DNA of 48,428 nt from Polytrichum commune (lineage: Eukaryota > Streptophyta > Polytrichopsida > Polytrichales > Polytrichaceae), in NCBI GenBank assembly GCA_950295325.1, contig OX485804.1:48858001-48906428 (forward strand), read 5' to 3'. This document shows positions 37,565-48,428 of this stretch, one piece after another. The notes under the pieces were generated by a model that was not told the origin of the DNA, ran no database searches, and saw only the letters and a list, made by a program, of their open reading frames with translations. The number at the start of each line of letters is the position of its first letter. The stretch's first letter is position 1. The position numbers and the translations under genes were made by a program.

Positions 37565-37614
37565 AATCGAAACCGCACGAGGGAATTGCAATCGAAACCG
37601 CGCGAGGGAATTGC
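37565..37614. repeat. 25-bp unit in tandem, two copies
   Basis: AATCGAAACCGCACGAGGGA plus ATTGC at 37565-37589 is repeated with one change (CGCG for CGCA) at 37590-37614. It lies about 430 bp before the first coding exon of the downstream gene, in a GC-richer patch that could be its promoter or 5' UTR. Confidence 0.9.
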
Positions 37615-38044
37615 ATTCAAGTCGTTTTCTTCGTCTTCGTCATCATTAATGTCTAATAACCTCATCGTCGAATTCGTTGATACATATGGAGGTCCAGTAA
37701 TTCCCACACACAAGTAGTTACATCACAGCATTGTTCAGGTGGCAGCAGTCGATATATTTATAATATATTTCATGGCACAAATGTTGCATCCGTGTTACGA
37801 TGACACGAGACGTGGAGCTTTGATTTGGCACCTGCTACATAATATGATTCTCTATTTGTGATGCCTTAAGCTCCTGATTTCAGTTGTGATGAGGAATAGT
37901 TTACATGGTGGGCTGGATGAGATGTGAAAAAAGAAAACAGAAACTGCCACAGTTCTTGGTGAAGTTCATGATGTTTTTGTAGTTACATGAAGAAGTGCAA
38001 ATTGCACGAAATTTCTGCATAACCCAATTGTGGTGTCAAGAGAA

Positions 38045-41000
38045 ATGGACACTCCACCAGATAGCCCATCGCCATCACCATCACCATCACCTATTAGCCC
38101 ATCATCACCACCACCGCCGCCGCCGCCGCCACCACCAATTAATGTTAATGTAACGATTTTGGCGGCCAAACGCACACACCGGCCGGATCCTCTCCAATCT
38201 TTCCAAACGTATAATGGAGGTTGGAACCTGACCAACATGAGCTATTTGGCAGTAAGTGGCGTACTTTAATCCACATTCTCATCGTTGCAAATGTCGTGAT
38301 CATCAGATTGTTCTGTGAGGGTTTGGATGGTTGTGTGAAATTTAAGTGAGAAATGTAAGATACTGCAATTATAAATGTAGGTCCCCTGTAGGTAAATAAT
38401 CCTTAATTGCCCCCGGGTGCACTCCAATGGCCTTGGAACTTTTGTGCAACCCCCAATGGTAGCTTACCCAAGAAAATAAGGCTAGAGAGAGATGAGGTTC
38501 TCTCTGCACTACTCTACACTATCCCTGTCTAGTATTTTTCTTCTGTAAATTGATATGATGAAACCAGTCATAATTTATTTCTCTATTTCTGACCTTCTAC
38601 ATGCTCGTTTTATGTTATAAAAATCAAAACATGTGGAATTGACTCTTAAGATCCTGGCACAACACTCCTACTCCCAACATTTGTTGTCCGGTTAAATTCA
38701 GTGCAAGCATCTGCGACTTGGACACAACGCTCTGCGTTGATGAAAGAATACGAAAATCTGCCACATTGGTAGATTTACAAATAATTTGGTGACGCAAGAC
38801 AATTTTCATCAATGTATGTAGGAGTGTGTTGCTCAAGTCTCCTATATGCTTGTAATGATCGATGGAGAGAGGGAATCATCGAATACAAGTGTACCTCTTT
38901 CCACCCAACATAAGAACTTGACCCCCTATAGATTGGTGTCCGATTCATCTCTAATGACTTGGACTAAACTAATCTGGGGTTTTGGAAGCTAATTCCGGAG
39001 TCGAATCAACTAAAAAGAGCAAAGCCTGGGCTCCATACTATCTTAGGGCTTTCATGCTGGATGAATGAGAGGTACGCTCACATGCAATAATTCCCTCTTG
39101 CAGTGATTAGAAAATTGGTCGTGGTTCAATTTTTCCTTACATTGTGTGCTGGATATTCATCAGTCTGCAGGATTTACAGGAATACCCGGATTTGCAATCG
39201 GAGTGGCATGGGTTCTTATGGGTTTCATCACTGTCATAACGTTGGTGTGCATCTTCTGTAACTGCAAAGAGCATCTGAAATATGAGAGAGACTGCGGCAA
39301 AGCCGGCTATTACATTGGTCTTCTTTTGCTCATATTGTTTACTGCAATCAACATGTACAAAAACAAAGCTCCGACATATATAGGTTTCTCATATATAGAG
39401 TGCACATTTCGCGGTCATTTTCAGGACCCTAAAAAAAATTGATCTGCTTGTTCTCACAAACCACTGAGTTTTGAAATACCTACTTGTCAAGTGTAGAGAG
39501 AACACCAAAAAGAACAATACAACGGACACCAAAAAAACGTGTTTACAAGAGATTGGATTGTGTGCTCAGAATATGATAACCTTTCTAGGCTCAGTAGTCA
39601 ACCTGTTTGGAGCGACCTATATGACAATTTAATGAGCATGAGAATTCTCACTTCGATAATGAATAAGATATTCATATGAGCTCCGAAAATTGTGAGGAAA
39701 TTGACTATGGCCTCAATTTGGATTTGCTAATCATCTTGAACCAATTGCATATTTTGTATCCTAAGAGAAGTGGGCTAGTTGGATCGAATTAAGACCTGTC
39801 TACCTTATCATATGTTAATGTTTACTTTGGCAGTTCTGGATGCGGAGCTTTATTTGCTGGGCAAGAAGCGTTACATATTGAATTATCGGCAACTCTCGAT
39901 TACATGATGAACCAAGTTGCGACTGCAATGAATTACACAGTGAACTCTGCCCCTCCAACTTCCGCTCCTGAAATGACGCATCGCATACTTGATCAAGTGT
40001 AATAAATTAATGTTCTTATACCAAAGTTCTTGGAAAAATATGAGTAATACACACCCTTCTCTTTCACAAGCATTTAATGTTGAGTCAGTATTGAAGCCTT
40101 CTGTTTAGTCCAAACTCAACATTTAGCTAATGATTCATTCAACCTTTTAGGTCTTGCAGCTAGAAATATATAAACAAAATATTAGAGTTTCAAGCCTTCA
40201 ATATTTAGTTCAAATTGATTCAATGCTGTAGTTTGATGAGATTGAGTCAGAATGTGAATATCAGTGTTGATTTATGAACGTTTCTTGGTAATAAAGTGGA
40301 CTATTTTCATTTGTATCGCCTTGTGCCTGTTTCAATACTGAGATTAATATGCTTTTTGATCATTGGCAGCCGCATCGGCCTTATCATTGTATGCGGTACA
40401 ATGCTTGGGCTCACCTTAGTTGGATTATGTGAGTTTGAAATTCTTGGCTTTTGTCTAAGATTATCACAATATCACTCTAAACTCATAAACCGCACATGGC
40501 AAATTGTGTAGAATGGTGCAAGATTTGAAACCGTATGCTTATTTTTTTAATATCCAAATTGACATAACTTCTACACTACAATAGATCCATCACTAATGTC
40601 ACACTCTTGTCTGTGAATTGGGATTTTGAGGCAGTGTTTATTGCTTTTGGTCTACGCCCTGTTGTGTACTGGTAAATTCAGTAAACCTTTTATGTAATAC
40701 CACACATACATACTTACAGATATTTTTTATTGAACAGCAGCGTGGAGTGAACATGGTCATCTCATAGATTTATTTATTGTACTTATATAATTTTTGTACA
40801 ATGTTCAAGACATGAAAAATGATAAGAAACTTGATAAATTTCTTGCAGTATGGTGTGGATTGGTTGGCATCTTGTATTTGCGACTTGGGTACTTTTTGGT
40901 ATTTTCCTCTTTATTTACACGTACGTTCCAACTTTCAGTACGTTTTAACTGATCCTCAAAAGGGTGGATATCTTGAAACTAAATGTCTGAAGCCACCTGT

Positions 41001-42018
41001 ATACTTTGAATCTATTGCATTTTACGAGGTTACTCTTGATGTAACAGAAAAATGATCTCAACAAATACCAATCCCTAACGCATGAATGGTATTTGGCACT
41101 GCAGTTATTCTAAAATTATAATTGGGATGTTCATGGTTATATTTCTGTCCACTGAAAGAAATGTTGATGAGGCATCTCACTTTACTATGTTTCAACACAT
41201 GCAGGCTTTTCGGTGACACGTGTCTTGCAATGCAAGAATGGGTGGCTAATCCACAGAGTGGTACTAGCTTCGATTTGCTCATGCAATGTACTCAAAATCC
41301 GGACACGAGTTCACATTTCAGGGCTATAAAGTTCCATCCCACTTCTGATGAATTACCCCTTGACATAGAGGTTACTGACAGTGTTGAGGATTACTTGATT
41401 CGAATTGGCAAAGATCTTGAGCCTCATAAGGACATCTTAGGACATGAAAGAAGTTCGAATGAACATCTTGTTGAGCAGAAACCATCATCATCATCCTCCC
41501 CATCAAATGAATGCCAACAAATGTTGACAATTTATGTTCCTATCTTCCAGAATATTGAAACAAAACATTGCCCTAATTTGTGTGAATACAGCATGTGGGT
41601 GTGGGTAGGGTTAGCCACCTTATCGACAGGATCGACACTTCTAATAATTTCATGGCTACTCTTCATTCGAAGAGCCAACATGCGGTATAGAAAAGGTTTG
41701 AAAGCTTTTGAGGTGAATGCCAAAATATCCTATCATGGATCTGATAAAAAGAGTGATGTACAGAAATTACCTATGCTAGTGCAAGAATTACCTTTATTGC
41801 AGAATACCCAAGAAGCAGAGCCGTACCTTGTGCCAGTGCCAGTACAAAACCTTCCCAATTACGACACTTCAAAAGACTTTGAGGGACTTGAAAGTAGTAC
41901 TACAATCTGGACCCGACCAGGAAGTTCTCGCGGTGACCCTATGCAAGTATCTATGACTGCAAGTGTAGGTCGTAATCTCAGAAAGAGAAGAGACGAAGAT
42001 GTAAAATATGCACTATAG
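38045..42018 (+). CDS. Multi-pass membrane protein, plant At2g25270/At1g71110-like family, seven exons, 514 aa
   Basis: Exons 38045-38251, 39164-39354, 39834-39998, 40370-40428, 40635-40671, 40849-40920 and 41205-42018 all have GT-AG borders and compatible phases, giving 1545 nt (514 aa plus TAG). The family is of uncertain function. Residues 1-69 hold a Ser-Pro/poly-Pro stretch and the family signature RTHRPDPLQSFQTYNGGWNL. TM1 is about 76-101, TM2 about 115-133, then SGCGALFAGQ and a short loop. TM3 is about 190-213 (RIGLIIVCGTMLGLTL), TM4 about 218-243, then the conserved FGDTCLAMQEW (246-256). TM5 is about 373-397 (YSMWVWVGLATLSTGSTLLI), followed by a basic, Pro-rich tail of about 115 residues. 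Odd points: no N-terminal signal peptide is visible, unlike most relatives, so the start may be incomplete (an upstream exon is possible). Both extramembrane loops are shorter than usual, and the Cys-rich stretch of the second loop is missing. ATG 38045 is the first in-frame ATG after the stop at 37988. Intron 2 contains old repeats. Confidence 0.82.
39480..39810 (+). repeat. Dispersed repeats inside intron 2 of the membrane-protein gene
   Basis: The first half (about 39500-39640) belongs to the family also at about 3690-3830, 31140-31260 and, reversed, 24590-24720. The second half (about 39620-39800) resembles about 5030-5250, including GAATAAGATATTCAT and a GGGCTAGTTGGATCG-like stretch. These are repeat insertions within the intron (39355-39833), not coding sequence. 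Confidence 0.6.
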
Positions 42019-42931
42019 GAAAAGAAAAGAAAAAGAAGTGGCCTCTAAATGTATCATGACACTCACCAAATATCAGTATGGCGTCAGTATGGCAGTCTCC
42101 CTTTGCATCATCAAAACATTCAAAGAAATTTCTGAGCTATAAGTTAAGGGCTTCCCAACGTTTTCACCTTCAACTTGAAATGGCTGTCACGAATCCATCC
42201 ACTGTAAAACCATCTCACACTTCTCCCAAGAACATATGTAGAATACAGATTTTCGTATAAGTGATGTGAGCAAAAATGTGTAGTAGACCAACCCGAAGGT
42301 CATTCAACCCCCTTGCAAGAGTCATATATGTGAGTGCACAACAAACAGGTACTTCTTTCATCATGGTACTAACAAAATTGCTGGCCCTTGGCACTCTCTC
42401 CAGATGTAATTAAGATTTTCTTAAGAGGAACTGCCACCTTTCAACCTAGGTTAGCTAGAGACTGTTGTCACAATTGGGAAGACAAACTGCAACGACAACG
42501 TCAGCAATGAAAGCTAGCTCATGTGTGTCTCTACACTGAGAAATGAAATTCACACCATCACACACATAAAAACAGCTTCACTTTCTTATGATGTTTTACA
42601 ACCCGGTTACACTACAAAAAGGTCAATGAAGAATAATTACTTGCCAATTTATTAAAATGTATTTATTCTTCAAAGCCTCTGTTGGTGAGTGGTTGCATGA
42701 TCTTCAAGCTCAATGGCCACACCCCCTCCTTTGCAGAAAATTATCTTTTACCTGTCTGCTTCATTCTCCATCACCAATATGAGTATCAATAGGACAGGTG
42801 GGAAAGATAATGCCAGGAAACTTGGTGTTAACTATTCATAAATCCTGTACAAGTAAATGTTAGTTGTTAAGTTGTTTACTCCAGCAAACACCCTCTACAA
42901 TCCGCATATAGTACAGTGTAGCATCTGCTCG
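42019..42931. other. Intergenic space between convergent genes
   Basis: About 0.9 kb separates the plus-strand stop (42018) and the minus-strand stop (42932). It must hold both 3' UTRs and polyadenylation regions. No further gene was recognised; short frames here have no protein character. Confidence 0.7.
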
Positions 42932-45900
42932 CTAACAAAATTCACGTTCATAGATTTTCTTTACATCTTGAAGAAGAGGCCCCGCATCAAAAAACCTATC
43001 ACCACATTGGTTAGTGACATCCCACAAGATGCTAGTGTGATCATCGCACGAAATCGATGGATCGAATAGCAACTTTGAAAGCCACTCTTTCCGGGTCGCT
43101 GCTGCATGCATCCGGTGCTCCTCATATGTGTCTGCTGCAACAAGCCTGTAGACAAACACTTTCTTCTGTTGCCCGATTCGGAACGCGCGACTTATTGCTT
43201 GTCGAGAAACAGCCGGGTTCCACAAAACTTCAAGCAAAACCACCCTTGAAGCGCCCACGAGAGAAATTCCCTCCCCACAAGCTTTTATCGATGCACAAAG
43301 CATGCGCGCCTCCAAGCCCTGGTTAAACAAGTTCACAACTTTCTCTCTCTCCTGCGGTTGCATCTTGCCATCCAGCCTAAGAATTTGGGTTCCTTTCACC
43401 CACCCCATCCTTTGACTCGCCATATTTTCGATTAGAGCAAGTGAGTACAAGTATTCACTGAAAATCAGCACTTTCTCTTTCGCATCCTCACAGAGTTGAA
43501 TCAGATCGAGCACCCACCTAAGTTTCACCCCCAAAGTCACATCAAGGTCCCCTCTCAGGCGAGGATCATTTTCGCTCCTCCGACCTTTATCGGCAACCGG
43601 CTCCAAAATTGGGTGGACATACACAGCGGCAGCTCGCTTCTGTAAAGTATCTTTCATTTCACTTTTATCATTTTTCAAGAGCTCACGCTGCAATGGTGTA
43701 AGCTCCAGCATGATGGTGAGATCGGAAATACCCGGCAACGTGTCAAGAATTTGGCCTTTGTGCCACGCGACGAATGGAGAGATGAGCTCCCGCAACTGCG
43801 TCAGTGCCTTTGTGATATTCGCATGCTTTCCCGCCTCAAATTTCTCGCCAATCACGTCTTTGAACGCCTGCCTTCCCGCATTACTTGGCTTCTTTGGCAA
43901 GTTGCCTGCCATCGGCTTTGGCGGCTCAGCTCGATCAAGAGTATTCAAAGTTGGGCACATTTGCGCACTCGCTCTCTGCATGAAATTTGGCCTCACCAAC
44001 TCCAGGGTGGTGTAAAATTCCTCAAAATTATTGTTGAAGGGAGTGCCTGAGAGTAGCACTCGTCGTTTCGTGTGAACCCTGCTTAGCGATTTCAGAATTT
44101 TTGTATGCTCAGTTCTTGCAAGGTGTCCCTCATCCAGAACCAGTAATCCAGGAACCTCTGTCAAAATCCTTCCAACTTCGCCACTTGTTATGGTGACCTG
44201 GGAGTAGCCAACGAGCAAAACACTCATTTTCGTGTTCATCCATTTCTTGAGCATCTCCAACTGATCGTCAGCTTCATACAGGTTTAGAAGATTCAACTCC
44301 TGCACCTCCCACTTTTTGAACTCCTGGACCCACGGACGAAGCATGCTCTTGGGTGCAACAATCATAGGTTTCGCATCCGGAACTTTCACCATGAAGCTCT
44401 GGATGAAGCTGATGACGAGAAACGATTTACCTGTACCTGGTGCAAATGCGAGCATGCAGCCACCTGAATCCTCCTCCACGAGGTTCTTTGACAGAAACTT
44501 AAAGCCTTCGAGTTGGTGGGGATGCATTGACTCCTCAAGAGAGAGGTGAACCTCAAGAGGCGCCATCCCAACCAACTTCTCCTCTTCTGGCCCCTCAGTG
44601 TCTCCACCATCCCAATTTTGTCGCCCCTCTTTTTGGACCCTTGCCTTATGTATAGGGCGCTGCAAACCACAGATGAACATCTATTAAGGCAGAGGGTGCT
44701 AAAATTGTCACTTGAAGTGCCGAGTACAGTGTGGCTACAATTATTAGATTGATAAAGAAAAATTAAATGTTCCTCCTTAGCAAACAATAGGAATTCCAAC
44801 ATACCAAAGTATGCCTTCTTTGAAATTCCTGTGCAAAAGTTATAAGGGTTCAAAGTTTTATTAGTAGATTATCCAAAAGCATTAGGGGGAACCTGATGTT
44901 AAGATGGTGGACATTCTCATAATCAATGTGTACTTATTGTGAAAGATTTTAGGGTGTTGGTTTTAGCACCCTCTACCTTATCCTGCTATATATCAGCTTA
45001 GCCAGTCCAGTAAATAAGCATGTCATTGCACTCTCAAGGTGCACTATAAACTACAAACTATTGAGTACTTTTGACATATCCTCACACAGTTTTAATATAG
45101 CATACATAGGATAATTGTGCAACACTACATGCAATCTAAATAAGGTGTTCATATTCATATCCTGCAACGTTCATTTAAGTTTTGACTAAACTGACTGAAA
45201 CAAAAAAGAACCCTATATGACCCTCAAGTGAACAGGTGAAAGTTCCATTGAAGGTCGCCTCTATTAGAGAATAAGATGAAGGGACAGGGATAAATGAAGG
45301 GGTGTTAAGCTACAGCTACGTGGAGATTCATTCATACCAAACATAGCATTGCAGAAGATGCACCTAGGCATATAATGATACCAAATTTCTTGAACAAACT
45401 GAATTTTTAGAACGCATCACAGAAGGCAAATCATCATTAGCTCACTCCTGTATACAAATTAGTTATCTTGCACAAAAACTGACTTCAAGTCCTCTATGTA
45501 ACACATATGCAGGGTCTTAGGTGGGATAGCATAGCAGCATACCGGTCTGCGCCAGACGAATGACATGTCTTTGATGTCTTCCTTAATGAGTCCACATTGA
45601 GAGCAAGCTTTTCCCACTTCAGTTGAGAGTTCAAATTTGTGATGACATCCAGTTGCTCCAACAACCTCCGATTTACGCGTACCAAATTCCTGTATACCCA
45701 CAAACTCTCACATCAGCCACACTTACTGACACCCTCTCATACACAAGGAAGGGAGAAATAATCACAACACTATGGTTATTCTTAATTCACTAGGATTTCT
45801 TGTCAGGAGTCATTTCCCATAATTTTCTATTGGTTGTATTGCATACAACAACATTAATTTCTCTCTACTTGTGGTGCACGCTCAGAGGAAGTGTTTGAAT

Positions 45901-46872
45901 TTGAATATAGAGCAACCTATTTCAGTTCATTGAGGGCCAAACGCAATTAAGCACCTCTCGGCATGCCAAAACGATTTTGACCCTGAATGAACTAATATAG
46001 AATGTTCTTCATTCAAACCTTCACACTACCTCCGAGCATGCACCCAAAAACCCACCAAACATGGAAGGTGTTGTATGCAGAACAACCAACTCCATTTGGA
46101 TTTAAGGACGACTCTAAAGTCAGAGCAGAAGGTGGCAACAAGCATACCTGTCGGTACATAATATCGTGTTCCACCCACAGATCAGCATATGGGTCTACTG
46201 GTTTTCGTTCCGGCTCTTTATCACTGCTGATTTCATCCTCCAGCTCCCAATCAGGACCTTCATCTTCTGTCTCAGACAAGGCTGCTGATTTTCCCTTTCC
46301 TTTCTTGGGAGAACTGGAAAACCCAAACTCGTCATCGTCATCGTCATCTTCATCATCTGCATTCTTATCACCCTCCTTGGACGGCCAACTCCCTTTCTGC
46401 TTCTCATTACTCTCTGGAAGGATGATTTCTTCGGGTTCTTTGTGCCAACTGCCTTTCTGGTGAGCCACAATGTCCTCCGCACTCAGAAACCCATCCTTAA
46501 TAAACTTCCCACCCTCTTTATCAAGGAGCTTGCTAATAGGGATATGGGGTAGGCTTAAGACTCCGGGAGTGAACGCAATTTCCACCACATCGTTGTCGTC
46601 ATCATCATCGTCATCGATCTGAAGTGCCTGCTCCCATGTGCCTCCTGGTCACCTGTGAGGTGAGCTGAACCTATGAGGCTCACCACAACAGCACACTTTG
46701 GCTTGCTCCTCTGCCTCAGCCAATGGTGTTGGATTCGAGACTGCCAGAATCTCTAATGCATTTTGACAATCATTCACAGCTTGTCTGGCTGTACTCATGG
46801 CTTGGTTAATCACCACATCTGCAGACCCATATCGACCTTTATCAGCCGTTGGCCTGAGGCGTTTGGGTCGCC
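42932..46872 (-). CDS. SNF2-family chromatin remodeller, DRD1/CLSY-like; N-terminus not identified
   Basis: DRD1 and CLSY proteins are plant-specific SNF2 ATPases that help Pol IV and Pol V in RNA-directed DNA methylation, in the nucleus. Exons read leftwards: 46872-46697, 46627-46148, 45689-45543, 44659-42932. All join in phase and give 842 codons. This is close to DRD1 length (about 890), so only a short N-terminus is missing, beyond 46872. The first intron as modelled is only 69 nt (46628-46696, donor AAA|GTGTGC). Visible parts, numbered from the first full codon: an acidic Ser/Asp-rich region (about 59-218); a CHH...CSQC cluster (233-250, family zinc-like motif); Walker A APGTGKS (Lys345); DEGH (443-446); SGTP (471-474); GISLVGAS; and QAISRAFRIGQ (about 754-764). 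All ATPase motifs are intact. The paralog assignment (DRD1 against CLSY) rests on size only. The 5' side carries a tandem repeat array. Confidence 0.85.
44660..45542 (-). other. Intron of the DRD1/CLSY-like gene (883 bp)
   Basis: Bounded by a GTATGC donor after CCG (exon ending WRRP, 45543) and a TTTGCAG acceptor before CGC (44659). No coding content; AT-rich with no repeat noted. Confidence 0.75.
45690..46147 (-). other. Intron of the DRD1/CLSY-like gene (458 bp)
   Basis: Donor CAG|GTATGC (46148/46147) and acceptor ATACAG|GAA (45690/45689). Junction is in phase 0 between MYRQ and EFGTRK. Nothing else was seen in it. Confidence 0.78.
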
Positions 46873-46957
46873 CTGCATTTACCACACCACAAATCAATAC
46901 CCAAAAGCGTACACCCACACACTTCTTCCTTTGCCCTCCACCTCAAACTGTGCTCAA

Positions 46958-48428
46958 CACCAAGTTTGCTTTCTATGGACATTCATGCACAATGTGGGTG
47001 CACAATTGGACACTAGAATTAAAAACCTCGAACTATAATCCCGAATTCCGTGCCTAATGCTATAGATACACATGGTCAACCTCACTCAGGTATTAAACTA
47101 CCATACATAGTGCTGCATTCCCCCACATATACCATCAAACAACTCTCTGGGGTTATCAATCTCTCTTGGGTGATTTAGTGCACACAACGACTTAATTTGA
47201 GACTTCCATTATATGGTTGACTGTGAAAGCCCCGCCTTGCAACATAGATTAAGGTTGTGTTAAAGAAGGGTTGCAAAGAAAGCATTAGCAAAGAAAGCTT
47301 TACACTGAGCTCAAAGCCAAGTTTTCTTCCTATGAAAATTCATACACAATGTTGCACAATGTTGGACAGAGTAGGCTAAAAAGTCTCGAATTATAAGACC
47401 GACATACTTCATGGATGCTATAGATACACATGCTCAATCGCACTAGGGTATTGAACTACCATACACGGTGGTGCATTCACCACATATACTATAAATTGAC
47501 GCACTGGGGTACCAATCAATCTTTGGGTGATTGAGTGTGTGCAACGAGCTAATTCAGGACTTCTATATTGTTGACTGTGGAAGCTTCACCTTGCAACATA
47601 AAGCTAAAGCTTTGTTGAATTACAAGAAAAGAGAAGCAAAAGAAAGCTTAGCAACACTCATAACTGACTCTTAAGACTGACTATTCACTGACTCCTCACT
47701 CATACCATAGCCAGTTAACATTCTTGTATGTGCACACACCCATTGACTGAGTAAGAGTACAATGGGTGGACACTGCAGGATAATAAGCCTCTAAATGATA
47801 AGCATGAATTTATTGACAGATGCTAGATACACATGCTCAACTTCACTCAGGTATTGAACTACCATACATAGTGCTGGTTTCCCCACATACACTATCAAAT
47901 GACTCACTGGGGTATCAATCAATCTTTGGGTGATTGAGTGTGCGCACGACCTTATTCGAGACTAGTATTATATTTATCGACTGGGGAAGCCCCACCTTGC
48001 AGCATAAGCTAAGGTTATGTTAGAGAAAAGTTGAAAAGAAAGCGTTAGCAACACTCATAACTGACTATTAACTGACTCCTCACTCATGCTGTAGCCAGTT
48101 TCTTGTTAATGCACATGCCCATTATCTGAGTAAGAGCACACATTTCTCTGTGCACAATGTTGGACACAGTAGGATTAAAAAGCTTCGAACTATAAGCCCA
48201 AATTTCTTCACGGATGCTATAGATACACATGCTCAACCTCACTCAGGTATTGAACTACTATATATAGTGCTGCATTCGCCACACATACTATCGATTGACT
48301 CACTGGGGTACCAATCAATCTTTATGTGATTGAGTGCACATAACGACCTAATTCGTGACCTCTATTATATTGTTGACTGTGGAAGCGTCCTCGCCTTACA
48401 ATTATGCTGTAATGTAAAGTGTACGATA
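46958..48428. repeat. Tandem array, units of about 360-405 bp, four copies visible, continues past the window
   Basis: Units are recognised by GCTATAGATACACATGCTCA starting near 47058, 47415, 47820 and 48214. Each includes CTCACTCAGGTATTGAACTA, CACTGGGGTA.CAATCAATC, GGTGATTGAGTG and GTTGACTGTGGAAGC blocks. Units 3 and 4 are the most alike; unit 1 is more diverged. No long open frame crosses units. The array lies at the 5' side of the minus-strand DRD1/CLSY-like gene, in its upstream region or first intron. Confidence 0.85.

Noticed and set aside
38030-38269. Collagen- or extensin-like gene from the Ser-Pro/poly-Pro frame
   Set aside because: The Pro-rich stretch is short and continues into the conserved membrane-family signature, so it is the first exon of that gene.
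39355-39442. Continuation of exon 2 of the membrane-protein gene to 39442
   Set aside because: The extra residues do not match the family. The GTACAA donor at 39355 gives a phase-correct junction to 39834 and restores the conserved SGCGALFAGQ.
40296-40511. A stand-alone 71-codon frame
   Set aside because: Only 40370-40428 resembles the protein family (TM3), and it is bounded by splice sites. The rest is intron.
46002-46463. Plus-strand Ser-rich frame opposite the remodeller exon
   Set aside because: Poly-Ser comes from the opposite strand of GAT/GAC (Asp) codons in the acidic region of the true gene.

Overview
This is a 48.4-kb piece of nuclear DNA from a land plant. The evidence is spliced genes with GT-AG introns, plant-type gene families (a FRO-type ferric reductase, a DRD1/CLSY-type SNF2 remodeller, a plant multi-pass membrane protein family) and plant DNA transposons (CACTA, hAT, Harbinger-like). 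The DNA is AT-rich and gene-poor, with about three loci in 48 kb, and full of old dispersed repeats. The proteins look fairly diverged from flowering-plant members of their families. A fern, lycophyte or gymnosperm would fit, but the species cannot be fixed from sequence alone. There are no rRNA genes, convincing tRNA genes or CRISPR arrays, and no bacterial-style operons.

Layout. 1-6.5 kb: non-coding repeats, a 40-bp-arm inverted repeat (1163-1303) and a tRNA-related SINE-like copy. 6.5-8.6 kb: a 1.45-kb Harbinger-like element with TTA target duplications (6526-7980), sitting directly beside the decayed 3' end of a hAT transposase (minus strand, 7995-8575). 9.3-14.9 kb: a complete but non-autonomous CACTA element with perfect ends and a GCC target duplication (9292-14855). 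It contains a DUF8039-like coding remnant and a 203-bp (CA)n tract. 15.06-21.87 kb: two inverted copies of a hAT 3' end (about 0.84 kb each) flanking a ferric reductase gene that carries a stop codon and two frameshifts (16505-19305). 21.87-22.25 kb: another hAT transposase fragment (minus strand). 22-38 kb: dispersed repeats, a Harbinger-like MITE (30165-30323), a SINE (about 30705-30920) and unusual homopolymer runs.

38.0-48.4 kb is the gene-bearing end. A seven-exon plus-strand gene (38045-42018, 514 aa) encodes a five-helix membrane protein of the plant At2g25270/At1g71110-like family; all exon phases join. It converges with a minus-strand DRD1/CLSY-like SNF2 remodeller (42932-46872 visible; 5' end not identified). 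Upstream of that gene a tandem array of roughly 360-405-bp units runs off the window end.

The three loci do not look like one pathway. The main stories are a decayed iron-reductase gene boxed in by inverted transposon ends, precisely delimited nested DNA transposons, and an RNA-directed-DNA-methylation-type remodeller gene with a tandem repeat array at its 5' side. No wholly new biological system was recognised.
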